A DNA stretch of 64,000 bases from Marichromatium gracile (GTDB taxonomy: Bacteria > Pseudomonadota > Gammaproteobacteria > Chromatiales > Chromatiaceae): contig NZ_SMDC01000016.1 of NCBI RefSeq assembly GCF_004343155.1, forward strand, positions 17,988-81,987, written 5' to 3'. Of the stretch, positions 54,481 through 63,013 are shown piece after piece. Numbering within the stretch: the first letter of the stretch is position 1; each line of letters opens with the position of its first letter. The position numbers were made by a program, and so were the translations under genes. Under the pieces are notes generated by a model that did no database searches, was not told the DNA's origin, and worked only from the letters and a program-made list of their open reading frames with translations.

Positions 54481-55386
54481 ATGACAGATCAGCCGCCCCT
54501 CGAACTCCTCGCCTTCACCGACCCGGTCTGTACCTGGTGCTGGGGGAGCGAGCCGGTGCTGCGTGCGCTGCGGATCGGTTATGGCGATCAGTTGCGTATC
54601 CGCCCGGTGATGGGCGGGCTGGTCGAGGACATCCGTACCTTTTACGACCGCGCCAACGCCATCGGCGGCGACCCCGAACAGGCCAACGCGGCGATCGCCG
54701 CGCACTGGCTGGAGGCCTCGGCGCGTCACGGCATGCCGGTACGGAGCGAGGGCTTCCGGCTGTTCGGCGCCGAGACGGTCTCGACCCATCCGCAGAACAT
54801 CGCCTGCAAGGCCGCCGAGCTGACCGATCCGCGGCTGGCGCCGCGCTATCTGCGTCGTCTCCGCGAGGCATCGGCCGCCGAGGCGCGCGAGACCGGACGG
54901 CGTGAGGTGCTGATCGAGCTGGCCGACGAGGTCGGGCTCGATCTCGCGACCTTCATCGGGCGTCTGGAGGACGGCTCCGCCGAGCACGCCTTCCGCGCCG
55001 ATCTGGCGCTGACCCGTCGAGCCGGGGTGCGCGGCTTCCCGAGCTTCCGGCTCGTCTTCGGCGAGCGCGCGCTGGCGCTGCACGGCTATCAGGGCTTGGC
55101 GAACATGCGCGCGGTGATCGAGAGCCTGAGCGAGGGCGCGCTGTGCTGGCGCGCGCCGCGCGGTGGCGCCGAGGGGCTGCTTGAACTCATCCACACCCTT
55201 GGGCGGATGGCCCCGGTCGAGTTGGCCACCATCCTCGAGCTGTCCGTACCGGAGCTGGAGCGCCATCTCGCCGTGCTGGAGGGTGCCGGATCGGTCCGGC
55301 GCGTGGTTGCGGGCAACGGCTGCTTCTGGGAGGCGGTCGGCGGCGCGGCCGGCTGTGATCCGGCCGCCGGACTCTGCGTCGCCTGA
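54481..55386 (+). CDS. DsbA-family thioredoxin-fold protein fused to a winged-helix-like domain
   Basis: A 301-aa protein without signal peptide. Residues 1-215 are a DsbA/FrnE-type domain with active site CTWC (Cys17/Cys20) and the cis-Pro region GVRGFPSFRLVFG. Residues about 228-285 (LLELIHTLGRMAPVELATIL, ELSVPELERHLAVLEGAG) look like an ArsR/MarR winged helix, and the last 25 residues add three cysteines (GNGCFWE, AGCDPA, GLC). The start ATG at 54481 has GAGG upstream. A cytoplasmic redox enzyme or redox-sensing regulator is plausible. It is divergent from lysR. Confidence 0.78.
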   Translation: MTDQPPLELLAFTDPVCTWCWGSEPVLRALRIGYGDQLRIRPVMGGLVEDIRTFYDRANAIGGDPEQANAAIAAHWLEASARHGMPVRSEGFRLFGAETVSTHPQNIACKAAELTDPRLAPRYLRRLREASAAEARETGRREVLIELADEVGLDLATFIGRLEDGSAEHAFRADLALTRRAGVRGFPSFRLVFGERALALHGYQGLANMRAVIESLSEGALCWRAPRGGAEGLLELIHTLGRMAPVELATILELSVPELERHLAVLEGAGSVRRVVAGNGCFWEAVGGAAGCDPAAGLCVA

Positions 55387-55500
55387 CAGGGGGATCCTCA
55401 CCGGTGGGGGGAGGTGGGGGCGGGGTGCGGACTGGCCCTGATGCTCGCTGCTGTCTCGACCGGGCCGGTTCGGCTCGCACGGGGTGGTGGTCTGCGCCGG

Positions 55501-56223
55501 TCAGGCCGTCGGTGTCTGCCGCGCCTCTCTGAACGAGGCCATGGCATCGAGCCGCGCGGCCATGTCCGCCTTGCGCGCGATCAGCTTGTCGGCGAGTTTC
55601 TGACTGCCGCCGCCCTCGTCGATGACCGCGCGGATGCGCGCGTCCGGGAGCCGTGTCACCACCGCGATGGCCGCCGCGATGGCCTCGGCCCGCATATCGC
55701 CGAAGAGCCTGACGGCGTGCGGGTTGCCGGCGTCATCGCGCAGCACGTCGAGCTCATCCACCCGGGTGCCGAAGGCCTTGCCCTTGGGGTCGCCGTGGGC
55801 GCGGAACGACAGCGCGCCGCCGAGGTCGAGCGTCAGCACCCGGTCGTCGACCACGCCCTGGTTGTCGCCGTCGAAGCCGGCGGCGTCCCAGTTGGCCGTC
55901 CAGGCGTGCACGCCGAACCAGCGTTGGGCCTGTCTGCGCTCGCGCTCGCTGAGGTGGGCCACGCAGCGCTTGTCGAGCTCGACCCATTCGGTTGCGACCT
56001 GATCGGTCCGCGTGGTGCGCACATAGGTCAGGGTCGGCGCCCCGGTCAGCGCGTAGAGGCGGGCTGCGAGCATCTCGTTGCGCGCGTGCATCGGCGACTC
56101 CAGCGTCTTGACGTAGTAACGCCGTCCGTCCGCGTCCTGGAAGAGACCCGCGGGGTTGGTGCCCAACTGGCCGCCGATGCGCTGCATGGCGTCGGTGTCC
56201 ACGGGTGCTCTGGCGGAGATCAT
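55501..56223 (-). CDS. HipA/PI3K-like putative kinase
   Basis: A 240-aa protein that resembles HipA-like or PI3/4-kinase-like folds. Visible candidates for catalytic residues are Lys39 (RYYVKTL), Glu50, the loop HAWTANWDAAGFDGDN (Asp113 and Asn121) and the metal-binding Asp133 in LTLDLGGALSF. Similar strings occur in phage-polyprotein and effector kinases, but I cannot name a substrate. AGGAG precedes the ATG at 56223. It follows the phosphatase gene by 13 bp on the same strand, so the two are co-expressed. Confidence 0.65.
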   Translation of the reverse strand: MISARAPVDTDAMQRIGGQLGTNPAGLFQDADGRRYYVKTLESPMHARNEMLAARLYALTGAPTLTYVRTTRTDQVATEWVELDKRCVAHLSERERRQAQRWFGVHAWTANWDAAGFDGDNQGVVDDRVLTLDLGGALSFRAHGDPKGKAFGTRVDELDVLRDDAGNPHAVRLFGDMRAEAIAAAIAVVTRLPDARIRAVIDEGGGSQKLADKLIARKADMAARLDAMASFREARQTPTA

Positions 56224-56236
56224 CGTGGCTCCTGGC

Positions 56237-56791
56237 TCAGTCGATGGGTCGGGTGCGGCGCACCAGGGCGAGTTGCGAGGAGGTTTCGATGGCGCCCTTG
56301 CGCGCGCCACGAACCTCGCGGATCGCCGTCTCGGGGTCCATGCCCAGCTCGACGAGCAGACGGGCGGCGATCATGCCCGCGCGGCCCAGCCCTCCCCGGC
56401 AGTGCACCAGCACGGCCTTGCCATCGCGGAGCCGCTGGCGGATCTCGGGGCCGTGGGTGAGCCACTGGGTCTCGAAGGCCGGGCTCGGCACCGAGTAGTC
56501 GGCAATCGGCAGGTGACGCCAGTCGATGCCCCGGCGCCGCACCGCCTCGCCCAGCTCGGGCACCTTGAGCGTCACCAGCTCGGCGGGCTCGACCAGCGTC
56601 AGCACCAGGGCCGCGCCCCAGGCGACGATGACGTCGAGATCGGCGGCGAGGTCGCGTCGCCAGGCGCCGGTGTGGGCGAAGGGGTCCTGCTTGCCCGGGC
56701 AGAAGGTGATCCCGATCCGGCCGTGCGACGGGCTCGCTCGGACCTCGGCGATCTGCAAGGGATGCGTCTGGCTGGTCCGGGCCGCTGACAT
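56237..56791 (-). CDS. CDKN3-like dual-specificity protein phosphatase
   Basis: A 184-aa cysteine phosphatase. The P-loop HCRGGLGRAG (130-139) carries nucleophile Cys131 and Arg137, and Asp98 in PIADYSVP is the likely general acid. The N-terminal ITFCPGKQDP and WRRDLAADLDVIVAWGA resemble the CDKN3 group of bacterial phosphatases. ATG 56791 was chosen because it gives this N-terminus and has GAGTGG upstream. It heads a two-gene operon with the kinase-like protein. Confidence 0.82.
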   Translation of the reverse strand: MSAARTSQTHPLQIAEVRASPSHGRIGITFCPGKQDPFAHTGAWRRDLAADLDVIVAWGAALVLTLVEPAELVTLKVPELGEAVRRRGIDWRHLPIADYSVPSPAFETQWLTHGPEIRQRLRDGKAVLVHCRGGLGRAGMIAARLLVELGMDPETAIREVRGARKGAIETSSQLALVRRTRPID

Positions 56792-56949
56792 AACACCACT
56801 CGATGTGGGGTGAAGGACATGGGCATGGGAGTTTAGCAAAGCGTCGGGGCGGACTCCTCCCGCGGTCGCGTGCCGCGATGGCGGCGCTCCCGCTGGGGCG
56901 GCGGGCGGCGCGTCCGCTCCTGGTGGAGCGAGCGCACCAGTCATGGGTT

Positions 56950-56997
56950 GATTGGTGCATCAGTGCAACAGTCCTTGGCGATTCTGCCGTCTTATCA
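56950..56997 (+). promoter_or_regulatory. LysR-box element, copy 2, upstream of the E1 genes
   Basis: In the 380-bp gap between the phosphatase start and the E1 alpha gene lies a second copy of the element at 54361-54407. TTG (56952-56954) and CAA (56966-56968) again bracket 11 bases. No other gene is seen in this gap. Confidence 0.6.
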
Positions 56998-57171
56998 GAG
57001 CAGGGGAGTCGGGATAGGCTGATCCCAGGTTCGAGGTCCCCTGGCCGGTCCCTGGCGTGCGGTCGTTGCCGGGGGAGGGCAGGGTCTCCATCCTCGCCAT
57101 AGGTCCCGGAGATCGGCGCGGGCAACCGGCCGATCCCGTGACAGCGACGAAACGTTTAGAGAGTGTTCCTG

Positions 57172-58137
57172 ATGACCGTTTCCACCCAGCAGAGGCTCGA
57201 GATGCTGCGCACCATGCTCCTGGCGCGGCGTTTCGAGGAAACCCTGACCGAGCTGTGCCAGCAGCCCGACAAGATCCACGGCATGATGATCCTGGCGACG
57301 GGGCAGGAGGCGGTCGGCTCGGGGGCCTGCGCCGCGCTGTCGCCGGCGGATGTCATCGTCACCAATCATCGCAGTCATCACCACCTGCTCGCTCGCGGCG
57401 CCGACCCGAAGGCGCTGATGGCCGAGATCTTCGGTCGGCGCACCGGTTGCAACAAGGGCAAGAGCGGCACGCTGCATCTGGCGGTGCCCGAGGTCAACGC
57501 GCTCTGCACCACCACGGTGGTTGGCGGCGGCTTCCCCATCGCCACCGGGCTGGGCTTTGCCCAGCAGTATCGTGGTGACGAGGCGGTGACGCTGTGCTTC
57601 TTCGGCGATGGGGCGACCAGCGAGGGCTCCTTCCACGAGGCGCTCAACCTCGCCGGGCTCTGGCGCCTGCCGGTGGTCTTCGTGTGCGAGAACAACCGCT
57701 ATGCCGCCGCGCAGGGCTATGACGAGCACACCCCGATCGAGTCGCTGGCGACCCGCGCCGATGCCTACGGCATGCCGGGCGAGCAGGTCGACGGCAACGA
57801 TGCGCCGGCGGTGTTCGAGGCCACCCGGCGCGCCCGCGAGCGCGCTCTGGCCGGCGCGGGACCGACGCTGATCGAGTGCATGACCTACCGCTGGCGCGGT
57901 CACGGCGAGGGTGACCCACAGCGCTACCAGCCCGCCGAGGAGATCGCCGCCTGGAAGGCGCGCTGTCCCATCGAGCGGTTGAGCGAGACGCTGCGCGCAC
58001 ACGGCGAGCTGTCCGATGCCGAGCTCGATGACCTGCGCGCGAGCACCGCCGCCGCCGTCGCCGAGGCGGTGCGCTTTGCCGAGGAGAGCCCGTGGCCCGA
58101 GCCGCACGAGGCGCTCGACGATGTCTGGGTCGCGTGA
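57172..58137 (+). CDS. Thiamine-dependent dehydrogenase E1 component alpha subunit
   Basis: A 321-aa alpha subunit of a 2-oxoacid/acetoin dehydrogenase E1. The TPP motif runs from GDGATSEGSFHEALNLAG to CENN. HRSHHHLLARG and KGKSGTLHLA are typical of the PdhA/AcoA family. The ATG at 57172 gives MTVSTQQRLEMLRTMLLARR; an in-frame GTG nine bases earlier is less likely. The beta subunit follows 13 bp downstream. Without E2 and E3 nearby the substrate (pyruvate, acetoin or branched-chain) cannot be decided. Confidence 0.9.
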   Translation: MTVSTQQRLEMLRTMLLARRFEETLTELCQQPDKIHGMMILATGQEAVGSGACAALSPADVIVTNHRSHHHLLARGADPKALMAEIFGRRTGCNKGKSGTLHLAVPEVNALCTTTVVGGGFPIATGLGFAQQYRGDEAVTLCFFGDGATSEGSFHEALNLAGLWRLPVVFVCENNRYAAAQGYDEHTPIESLATRADAYGMPGEQVDGNDAPAVFEATRRARERALAGAGPTLIECMTYRWRGHGEGDPQRYQPAEEIAAWKARCPIERLSETLRAHGELSDAELDDLRASTAAAVAEAVRFAEESPWPEPHEALDDVWVA

Positions 58138-58150
58138 GGGGGAGATGACG

Positions 58151-59128
58151 ATGCAAACACTCGGAATGGGCCAGGCGGTCAATCAGGCGCTGCGCGAGGA
58201 GATGGCGCGCGATTCACGGATCTTCCTCGCCGGCGAGGGCATCGGGGTCGGCATCCACGACAGCCCGATGATGCCGACCGCGGGGCTGCTCGAGGCCTTC
58301 GGTCCCGGGCGGGTGAAGGACACCCCGGTCTCGGAGGCGGCGATCGCCGGGCTCGCGGTCGGTGCCGCCGCCGGTGGGCTGCGCCCGGTGGTGGAGGTGA
58401 TGTTCAACCCCTTCTTCACCCTGGCCTCGGACATGATCATCAACCACGCCGCCAAGCTGCGCTATCTCTCCGGCGGCAAGACCCGCTTCCCGCTGGTGGT
58501 GCGGATCAAGAGCGGGGCCGGTTTCGGCGCCGGTTGCCAGCACTCGCATAACCTCGAGGCCTGGGTCGCACACTGTCCGGGGCTGAAGGTGGTGATGCCC
58601 GCCACCCCGGCCGACGCCAAGGGGCTGTTGAAGTCCGCCATCCGCGACGACAACCCGGTCATCTTCATTGAGGACATGGGGCTCTACTTCGCCCCGGACG
58701 CGGTGCCGGAGGACGATTACACCATCCCCATCGGCAAGGCCGACATCAAGCGCGCCGGCACCGATGTCACCGTCGTCACCTGGTCGAAGATGCTCGGTGT
58801 CGCCATGCAGGCGGCCGAACGGCTGGCCGGCGAGGGCGTCGATGTCGAGGTCGTCGACCTGCGAACCCTGACCCCATTGGACAGCGAGACCATCCTCGCC
58901 TCGGTACGCAAGACCGGACGTCTGGTGGTGCTGCACGAAGCGACCCGCACCGGCGGTTTCGCCGGCGAGATCGCCGCCGTGGTCATGGAGCAGGCCTTCG
59001 CCGACCTCAAGGCCCCGCTGCGCCGGGTCACCGGCCCGGACATCCCGGTCCCGGCCAGCCCGCCGCTGGAGCAGTTCTACATCCCCGACGCGGGGCAGGT
59101 GGTCGCGGCGATCCGCGAGATCGTCTGA
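58151..59128 (+). CDS. Thiamine-dependent dehydrogenase E1 component beta subunit
   Basis: A 325-aa partner of the alpha subunit, completing the E1 heterotetramer. Motifs include DTPVSEAAIAGLAVGAAAGG, RIKSGAGFGAGCQHSHNLEA and EVVDLRTLTPLD. Of two ATGs (58145 and 58151) the second has GGGGAG at normal spacing, so I chose it. It is closed by an 18-bp perfect hairpin downstream. No lipoyl-bearing E2 follows. Confidence 0.9.
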   Translation: MQTLGMGQAVNQALREEMARDSRIFLAGEGIGVGIHDSPMMPTAGLLEAFGPGRVKDTPVSEAAIAGLAVGAAAGGLRPVVEVMFNPFFTLASDMIINHAAKLRYLSGGKTRFPLVVRIKSGAGFGAGCQHSHNLEAWVAHCPGLKVVMPATPADAKGLLKSAIRDDNPVIFIEDMGLYFAPDAVPEDDYTIPIGKADIKRAGTDVTVVTWSKMLGVAMQAAERLAGEGVDVEVVDLRTLTPLDSETILASVRKTGRLVVLHEATRTGGFAGEIAAVVMEQAFADLKAPLRRVTGPDIPVPASPPLEQFYIPDAGQVVAAIREIV

Positions 59129-59199
59129 CCCCGACCCCGGAGGCGCTCCGTCGTCTCCGGGTGTCGTTCGCTCCCGAGCATGGGTGCCCGTATACGCAT

Positions 59200-59241
59200 G
59201 CGCCGCGCCGTCGACGACCGAGATCGTCGACGGCGCGGCGC
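59200..59241. terminator. Very strong hairpin after the E1 operon
   Basis: An 18-bp perfect stem (59200-59217 with 59224-59241; arms begin GCGCCGCG and end CGCGGCGC) with a 6-nt loop lies between the convergent E1 beta and VOC genes, and probably serves both. Confidence 0.7.
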
Positions 59242-59255
59242 TTCGTCCTGCTGCC

Positions 59256-59708
59256 TCAGTCCTGCCACTTCTGGATCTCGATGATGTTGCCTTCGGGGTC
59301 CTTGGCGTAGACCAGATGGATGGCGCCGAGGCCACCGACATCGCCATGGACGGTCTCGCCGACGGTTGATCCGCCGTGATCGAGCACCTTCTGCAGACAG
59401 GCGTCGACATCGTCGACGGCGAAGGCGATGTGGCCGAAGCCGAAGGTGTTGATGGCCTTCCTCGCCTGCGTGTCCTGTTGATCGTATTGGAAGATCTCCA
59501 GTGTCGGACCGGTGTCGTCGAAGCCCGGCAGCAGGAGGTGGATCCCCCGTATGTGAACGGAGTCAATGGCCGTCAGGCGGTCGAGCCAGTCGCCCGCCAG
59601 ATCGCGTTCGGGTGGTTTTGGCGTGCAGCCGAAGACGTTGGTGTAGAAGGTCGCGAGCCGCTTCCAGTCCTGGGCGACGATGTTGGTGTGGCTGAAGGAG
59701 ATACGCAT
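59256..59708 (-). CDS. VOC (glyoxalase/bleomycin-resistance) family protein
   Basis: A 150-aa vicinal-oxygen-chelate protein with two beta-alpha-beta-beta-beta repeats: ISFSHTNIVAQDWKRLATFY and FGFGHIAFAVDDVDACLQKV. Candidate metal ligands are His8, the Glu in LEIFQYD, His in FGHIAF and the C-terminal Glu in NIIEIQKW. The family covers glyoxalase I, dioxygenases and antibiotic-binding proteins; the role here is unknown. It is convergent with the E1 genes. Confidence 0.85.
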   Translation of the reverse strand: MRISFSHTNIVAQDWKRLATFYTNVFGCTPKPPERDLAGDWLDRLTAIDSVHIRGIHLLLPGFDDTGPTLEIFQYDQQDTQARKAINTFGFGHIAFAVDDVDACLQKVLDHGGSTVGETVHGDVGGLGAIHLVYAKDPEGNIIEIQKWQD

Positions 59709-59804
59709 GTCTCGTCGGCGGCTCCGGTGAGGAATGGCTGGGTTCGTGGGCGGGCGCGTCCATGACGGCCCAAGCCCTGAGCTTTCTTGCCCGGGGCGTC
59801 GCTG

Positions 59805-60099
59805 TCAACAGACGAGAGCGCGATGACGCGCCCTGCGCCGTTCAGGTCCACGGCTCCAGCCGCCAGCCCTCGGCGCCGCCGACCAGGCGTCCAGCGCGTC
59901 CAGAAAGGCGTCGTCGTGGGAGACCACCTCCAGCGCTCCCTGGTCGTCGCGCAACAGCTGCTCCAGCGCGAGCAGCGAGGGCCGGTCGAGATGGTTGCTC
60001 GGCTCGTCGAGGGTCGGCAAGTCCGCCGCCGAGAGCATGGCGCCGATCAGCGCGATGCGTATCGACCCGCCGTCGCCGCTGAGGGGCGCCGGCGTGGGT
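59805..60099 (-). pseudogene. Remnant of an ABC-F ATPase
   Basis: An open stretch of about 97 codons begins directly after the chemoreceptor stop, with no start codon of its own. It reads PLSGDGGSIRIALIGAMLSA, then LPTLDEPSNHLDRPSLLALE and VVSHDDAFLDAL. This is the signature-to-H-loop part of an ABC-F nucleotide-binding domain, with a damaged LSGGQ motif and Walker B. The rest of the roughly 530-aa protein is absent, so it is a truncated pseudogene. Confidence 0.75.
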
Positions 60100-62259
60100 T
60101 CAGCGTGTCCGAACCTTGAAGGTCGCGATCAGCTGCTCGAGTTGGGCGGCTTGCTCGGTGAGGGTGTGCGCGGCCATCGAGGACTGTTCTGCGCTGTTGC
60201 TGTTGTGATTGATGACCTCGTCGATCTGCGAGATGGCATCGCTCAACTGCTCGACTCCGCTGGCCTGTTCGTTGGCCGCGAGTGCGATATCCCCCACCAG
60301 AGAGGATGTCTCGGAGGAGCCGGAGACGATCGTCTGCAGGGCGCTGGCGGTCTCATCGGTGAGCTCCAGACCCTTGGTGGTGCGAGTCGCCGTGCTTTGG
60401 ATCAGTTGGGCGGTCTGCTGGGCGGCCTCGGCGCTGCGCGCCGCCAGCTGACGCACCTCGTCGGCGACCACCGCGAAGCCGCGACCGTGCTCACCGGCGC
60501 GTGCCGCCTCGATGGCCGCGTTCAGGGCGAGCAGGTTGGTTTGGGCTGCGATCTCTTCGATCACCTGGGTAATCTTGGTGATGTCCTGACCCGATTGCTC
60601 GATTTGCTGCATCGCAGTGCGCAGCTCTTCCATCAGCCGGTCTCCGTCGCGCGCCGACGCTTCGGCATTCTTCGAGAGGGCGTTTGCGCGCTCCGCCTTG
60701 TCGGCGCTTTGACGAATCTGGTCTGCCATCTGGCCGATGGTGGCGCTGATCTGGGTGACAGAGGCGGCCGATTGAGTGGCGCCGCTGGCGAAATCCTGGC
60801 TCAGGCCCGATACCGTCTGTGCCTTTTCGGTGATCAGTGAAGCGCCGGATTGTACTTGGGACACCAGGTTGTTGAGGTTATCGACCATACGCTTGAGGGC
60901 GATGCCGAGCTGATCCTGCTCGGATGCCAGTGCGACATCCAGGTCAAGGTTGCCGCGCGAGATCTGCTCGGCGAGTTCGGCACGGTCCTGCAGGCTATCG
61001 GCCATGGTGTCGAGGCTGCGGGCAAGCTGCCCGATCTCGTCCTGTGAGGTATGGGTAAGACGTTGCGAGAGGTCCCCGGTCTGGATGGCATGGGCGAGCC
61101 CCGCTGCGCGGCGGATCGGCCCGGCGATCGAGCGCGCAGCGAACCAAAGCACGGCCATCGCCAGCAGTGCGACCAGGACGCTGACGAGGACCTGCATCAG
61201 GGTGCCGCGCTGTCCCTGGGTGGCCATGTCGTCTCGCAGGGCATAGGCCTTGGCAAGGACCAGGCGGGCGTCGACGCTGAGCATGACCGACCAGGTGGTC
61301 CCGGTGCGGCCGAGCTTGATCGGGAAGAAGACCTCGATCATCCCGCTCTCATCGTCGACGCGTGCGAGCGCCTTCTCCTGCTTGATGATCTCGAGGCTTT
61401 GCTGCCAGCCCTGGGGATCGATCGCCTTGAGGGGCTGTCCGATGTGCTCGGGATGCGCGCTGGCGGCGATCACCAGCCCTTGCTCGCTGACGATGGCGAC
61501 GTCACCTTCGCCATCGTAGATGTTCTGGGAGATCTGCCGGCTGATGCGCTGGACGAAATCGAGGTCATAGTCGGTGCCGGCCACGCCCTGAAATCGGCCA
61601 TTGACCATGATCGGTACCGAGAGCGTCGCCAGCCAGACCTGCTTGCCCTGCACGACATAGGGCAGGGGAGCGAGGATGCTTTCCCGCCCCGTCCGCTTCG
61701 GGTTGATGTACCAGCCGCCCTTCATCACGCCGTTTGGGTGGCGTTCCTCGGAGTCGTACTCGACCAGCGCCTGGACGTCGATCTTGCCGCTGGGGTCGCG
61801 TGTCCAGTAGGGGGTGAAGCGGCCGGTCTGATCGTTGTTGCCATCGCCTGTGCCACGGAATGCGGCATCACGACCGTCGATGGTGTTGGGCTCCCAGCAG
61901 GAGTAGGTGCCGTTGAATTCGGGGTTTTCCTCCAGAACCTTCAAAAGGATGGCGTTGACGTGACTGCGTTCGAGGTCGAGGTCGGCGCCGGACTGGGCTA
62001 CGGCGAAGACGTTGGCCATGGTCCTGGCGGTGTCGAGGGCGGTGTCGAACTTGGCCCGAATGTCGCCTGCGTATTTTCCGGCGAGGATTTCGAGTTCTTC
62101 GAGTGCCGCTGCCTCGGCCTGGGATTCGACGCGTTCGGAGACGAGGCTCTGGGTGGAGTGGGAAGAGTAGACCCCGTAGCCGACGAGGATACCGGCGGTG
62201 GCAAGCAAGCAGAGTCCACCGATGAGTGCGATCTTCTGCTGAATCGATTTGACGACCAT
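60100..62259 (-). CDS. Methyl-accepting chemotaxis protein with periplasmic dCache domain
   Basis: A 719-aa chemoreceptor. TM1 is at about residues 10-30, a large periplasmic double-Cache domain at 35-355 ([46 protein letters not shown]), TM2 at about 363-385, then HAMP and the cytoplasmic signalling domain with the hairpin tip [20 protein letters not shown] and [15 protein letters not shown]. The ATG at 62259 has GGAGGG upstream. dCache receptors of this kind often bind amino acids or organic acids, but the ligand is not evident. No che genes are nearby. Confidence 0.93.
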   Translation of the reverse strand: MVVKSIQQKIALIGGLCLLATAGILVGYGVYSSHSTQSLVSERVESQAEAAALEELEILAGKYAGDIRAKFDTALDTARTMANVFAVAQSGADLDLERSHVNAILLKVLEENPEFNGTYSCWEPNTIDGRDAAFRGTGDGNNDQTGRFTPYWTRDPSGKIDVQALVEYDSEERHPNGVMKGGWYINPKRTGRESILAPLPYVVQGKQVWLATLSVPIMVNGRFQGVAGTDYDLDFVQRISRQISQNIYDGEGDVAIVSEQGLVIAASAHPEHIGQPLKAIDPQGWQQSLEIIKQEKALARVDDESGMIEVFFPIKLGRTGTTWSVMLSVDARLVLAKAYALRDDMATQGQRGTLMQVLVSVLVALLAMAVLWFAARSIAGPIRRAAGLAHAIQTGDLSQRLTHTSQDEIGQLARSLDTMADSLQDRAELAEQISRGNLDLDVALASEQDQLGIALKRMVDNLNNLVSQVQSGASLITEKAQTVSGLSQDFASGATQSAASVTQISATIGQMADQIRQSADKAERANALSKNAEASARDGDRLMEELRTAMQQIEQSGQDITKITQVIEEIAAQTNLLALNAAIEAARAGEHGRGFAVVADEVRQLAARSAEAAQQTAQLIQSTATRTTKGLELTDETASALQTIVSGSSETSSLVGDIALAANEQASGVEQLSDAISQIDEVINHNSNSAEQSSMAAHTLTEQAAQLEQLIATFKVRTR

Positions 62260-62280
62260 CTTCCCTCCATATGCATGGAT

Positions 62281-62306
62281 ATATCGGGGGTATCCTGCGT
62301 CGACTA
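62281..62306 (-). promoter_or_regulatory. Weak sigma28-like promoter candidate for the chemoreceptor
   Basis: The 328-bp gap between the chemoreceptor and the GFA gene has no gene that I can support. On the minus strand CCCGATAT (62288-62281) partly matches the flagellar -10 GCCGATAA, but the upstream TAGT at 14 bp spacing matches poorly. Confidence 0.25.
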
Positions 62307-62587
62307 CCAAGATCTGTGCATGGGTCGGGCGGCGGCGGTTTTCAACGCTTTGTGTTGTTGCTCGCTCCTTGTCGCGCCGACTCGCGGAGGGGCGTATCGG
62401 TTGGCAGGGCTGCATGCCTTCCGTGAGCGTCGGGCGCGGTCGAGTCGCTCCAACCAGGGGGGGGTCGTGATCGAAGGCGAGGGCCCGGGATGGCTGAATC
62501 GGCGAAGAGTTCTCTGGACAAGGGGGCGGCCCTCGCCAGCACGGAACCCCCTCGCTATGCGCTCAGCGCTCACGCTGAGTGATTGGC

Positions 62588-63013
62588 TCAACGCGCTGGC
62601 GGTCCGCTGAAACGAGGAAGCTCGTCCAGGTTCTGACGGGTCCAAGCCGCCTGGTTCTCCACATAAATCTTCGCGTCCGGGCGTCTGCCGACGACTGAGT
62701 CCAGACAGCCTGCTGGTACGACAAGCGGGGCGTCAGGTGTCGATCGTGTCGGCAGTGCCGATCCGCAGTGTATGCAGAAGCTCTTTTCGTGCAGGGTGTT
62801 GGGCAACTGGAAGGTCTTGACGTGCGCCTTGCCTTCGATCCAATGAAGCCGCGCGGATTGTGAGAACAGATTGGCGGCGTGAGCCGACCCCGTGTCCTTT
62901 TGGCAATACGTGCAATAGCACAGATAGAAGCTGTCGAAATCACCCTCGATCTCGAAGCGGACTCGACCACACAGACATGATCCGTGGTGTCTTCCTTTCA
63001 TTGAATGCTGCAT
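62588..63013 (-). CDS. GFA/CENP-V family zinc-binding protein
   Basis: A 141-aa protein of the glutathione-dependent formaldehyde-activating-like (GFA) fold. Zinc-ligand cysteines are in GSCLCGRVRF, CYCTYCQK and CIHCGSALP. Despite the name, most members have no proven formaldehyde activity. ATG 63013 is preceded by AGGAG at eight bases. Its start overlaps the 3' end of the transposase frame by 16 bp. Confidence 0.88.
   Translation of the reverse strand: MQHSMKGRHHGSCLCGRVRFEIEGDFDSFYLCYCTYCQKDTGSAHAANLFSQSARLHWIEGKAHVKTFQLPNTLHEKSFCIHCGSALPTRSTPDAPLVVPAGCLDSVVGRRPDAKIYVENQAAWTRQNLDELPRFSGPPAR

Noticed and set aside
62281..62306. Confident sigma28 promoter for the chemoreceptor
   Set aside because: Only the -10 half resembles the consensus and the spacing is off, so it is listed only as weak.
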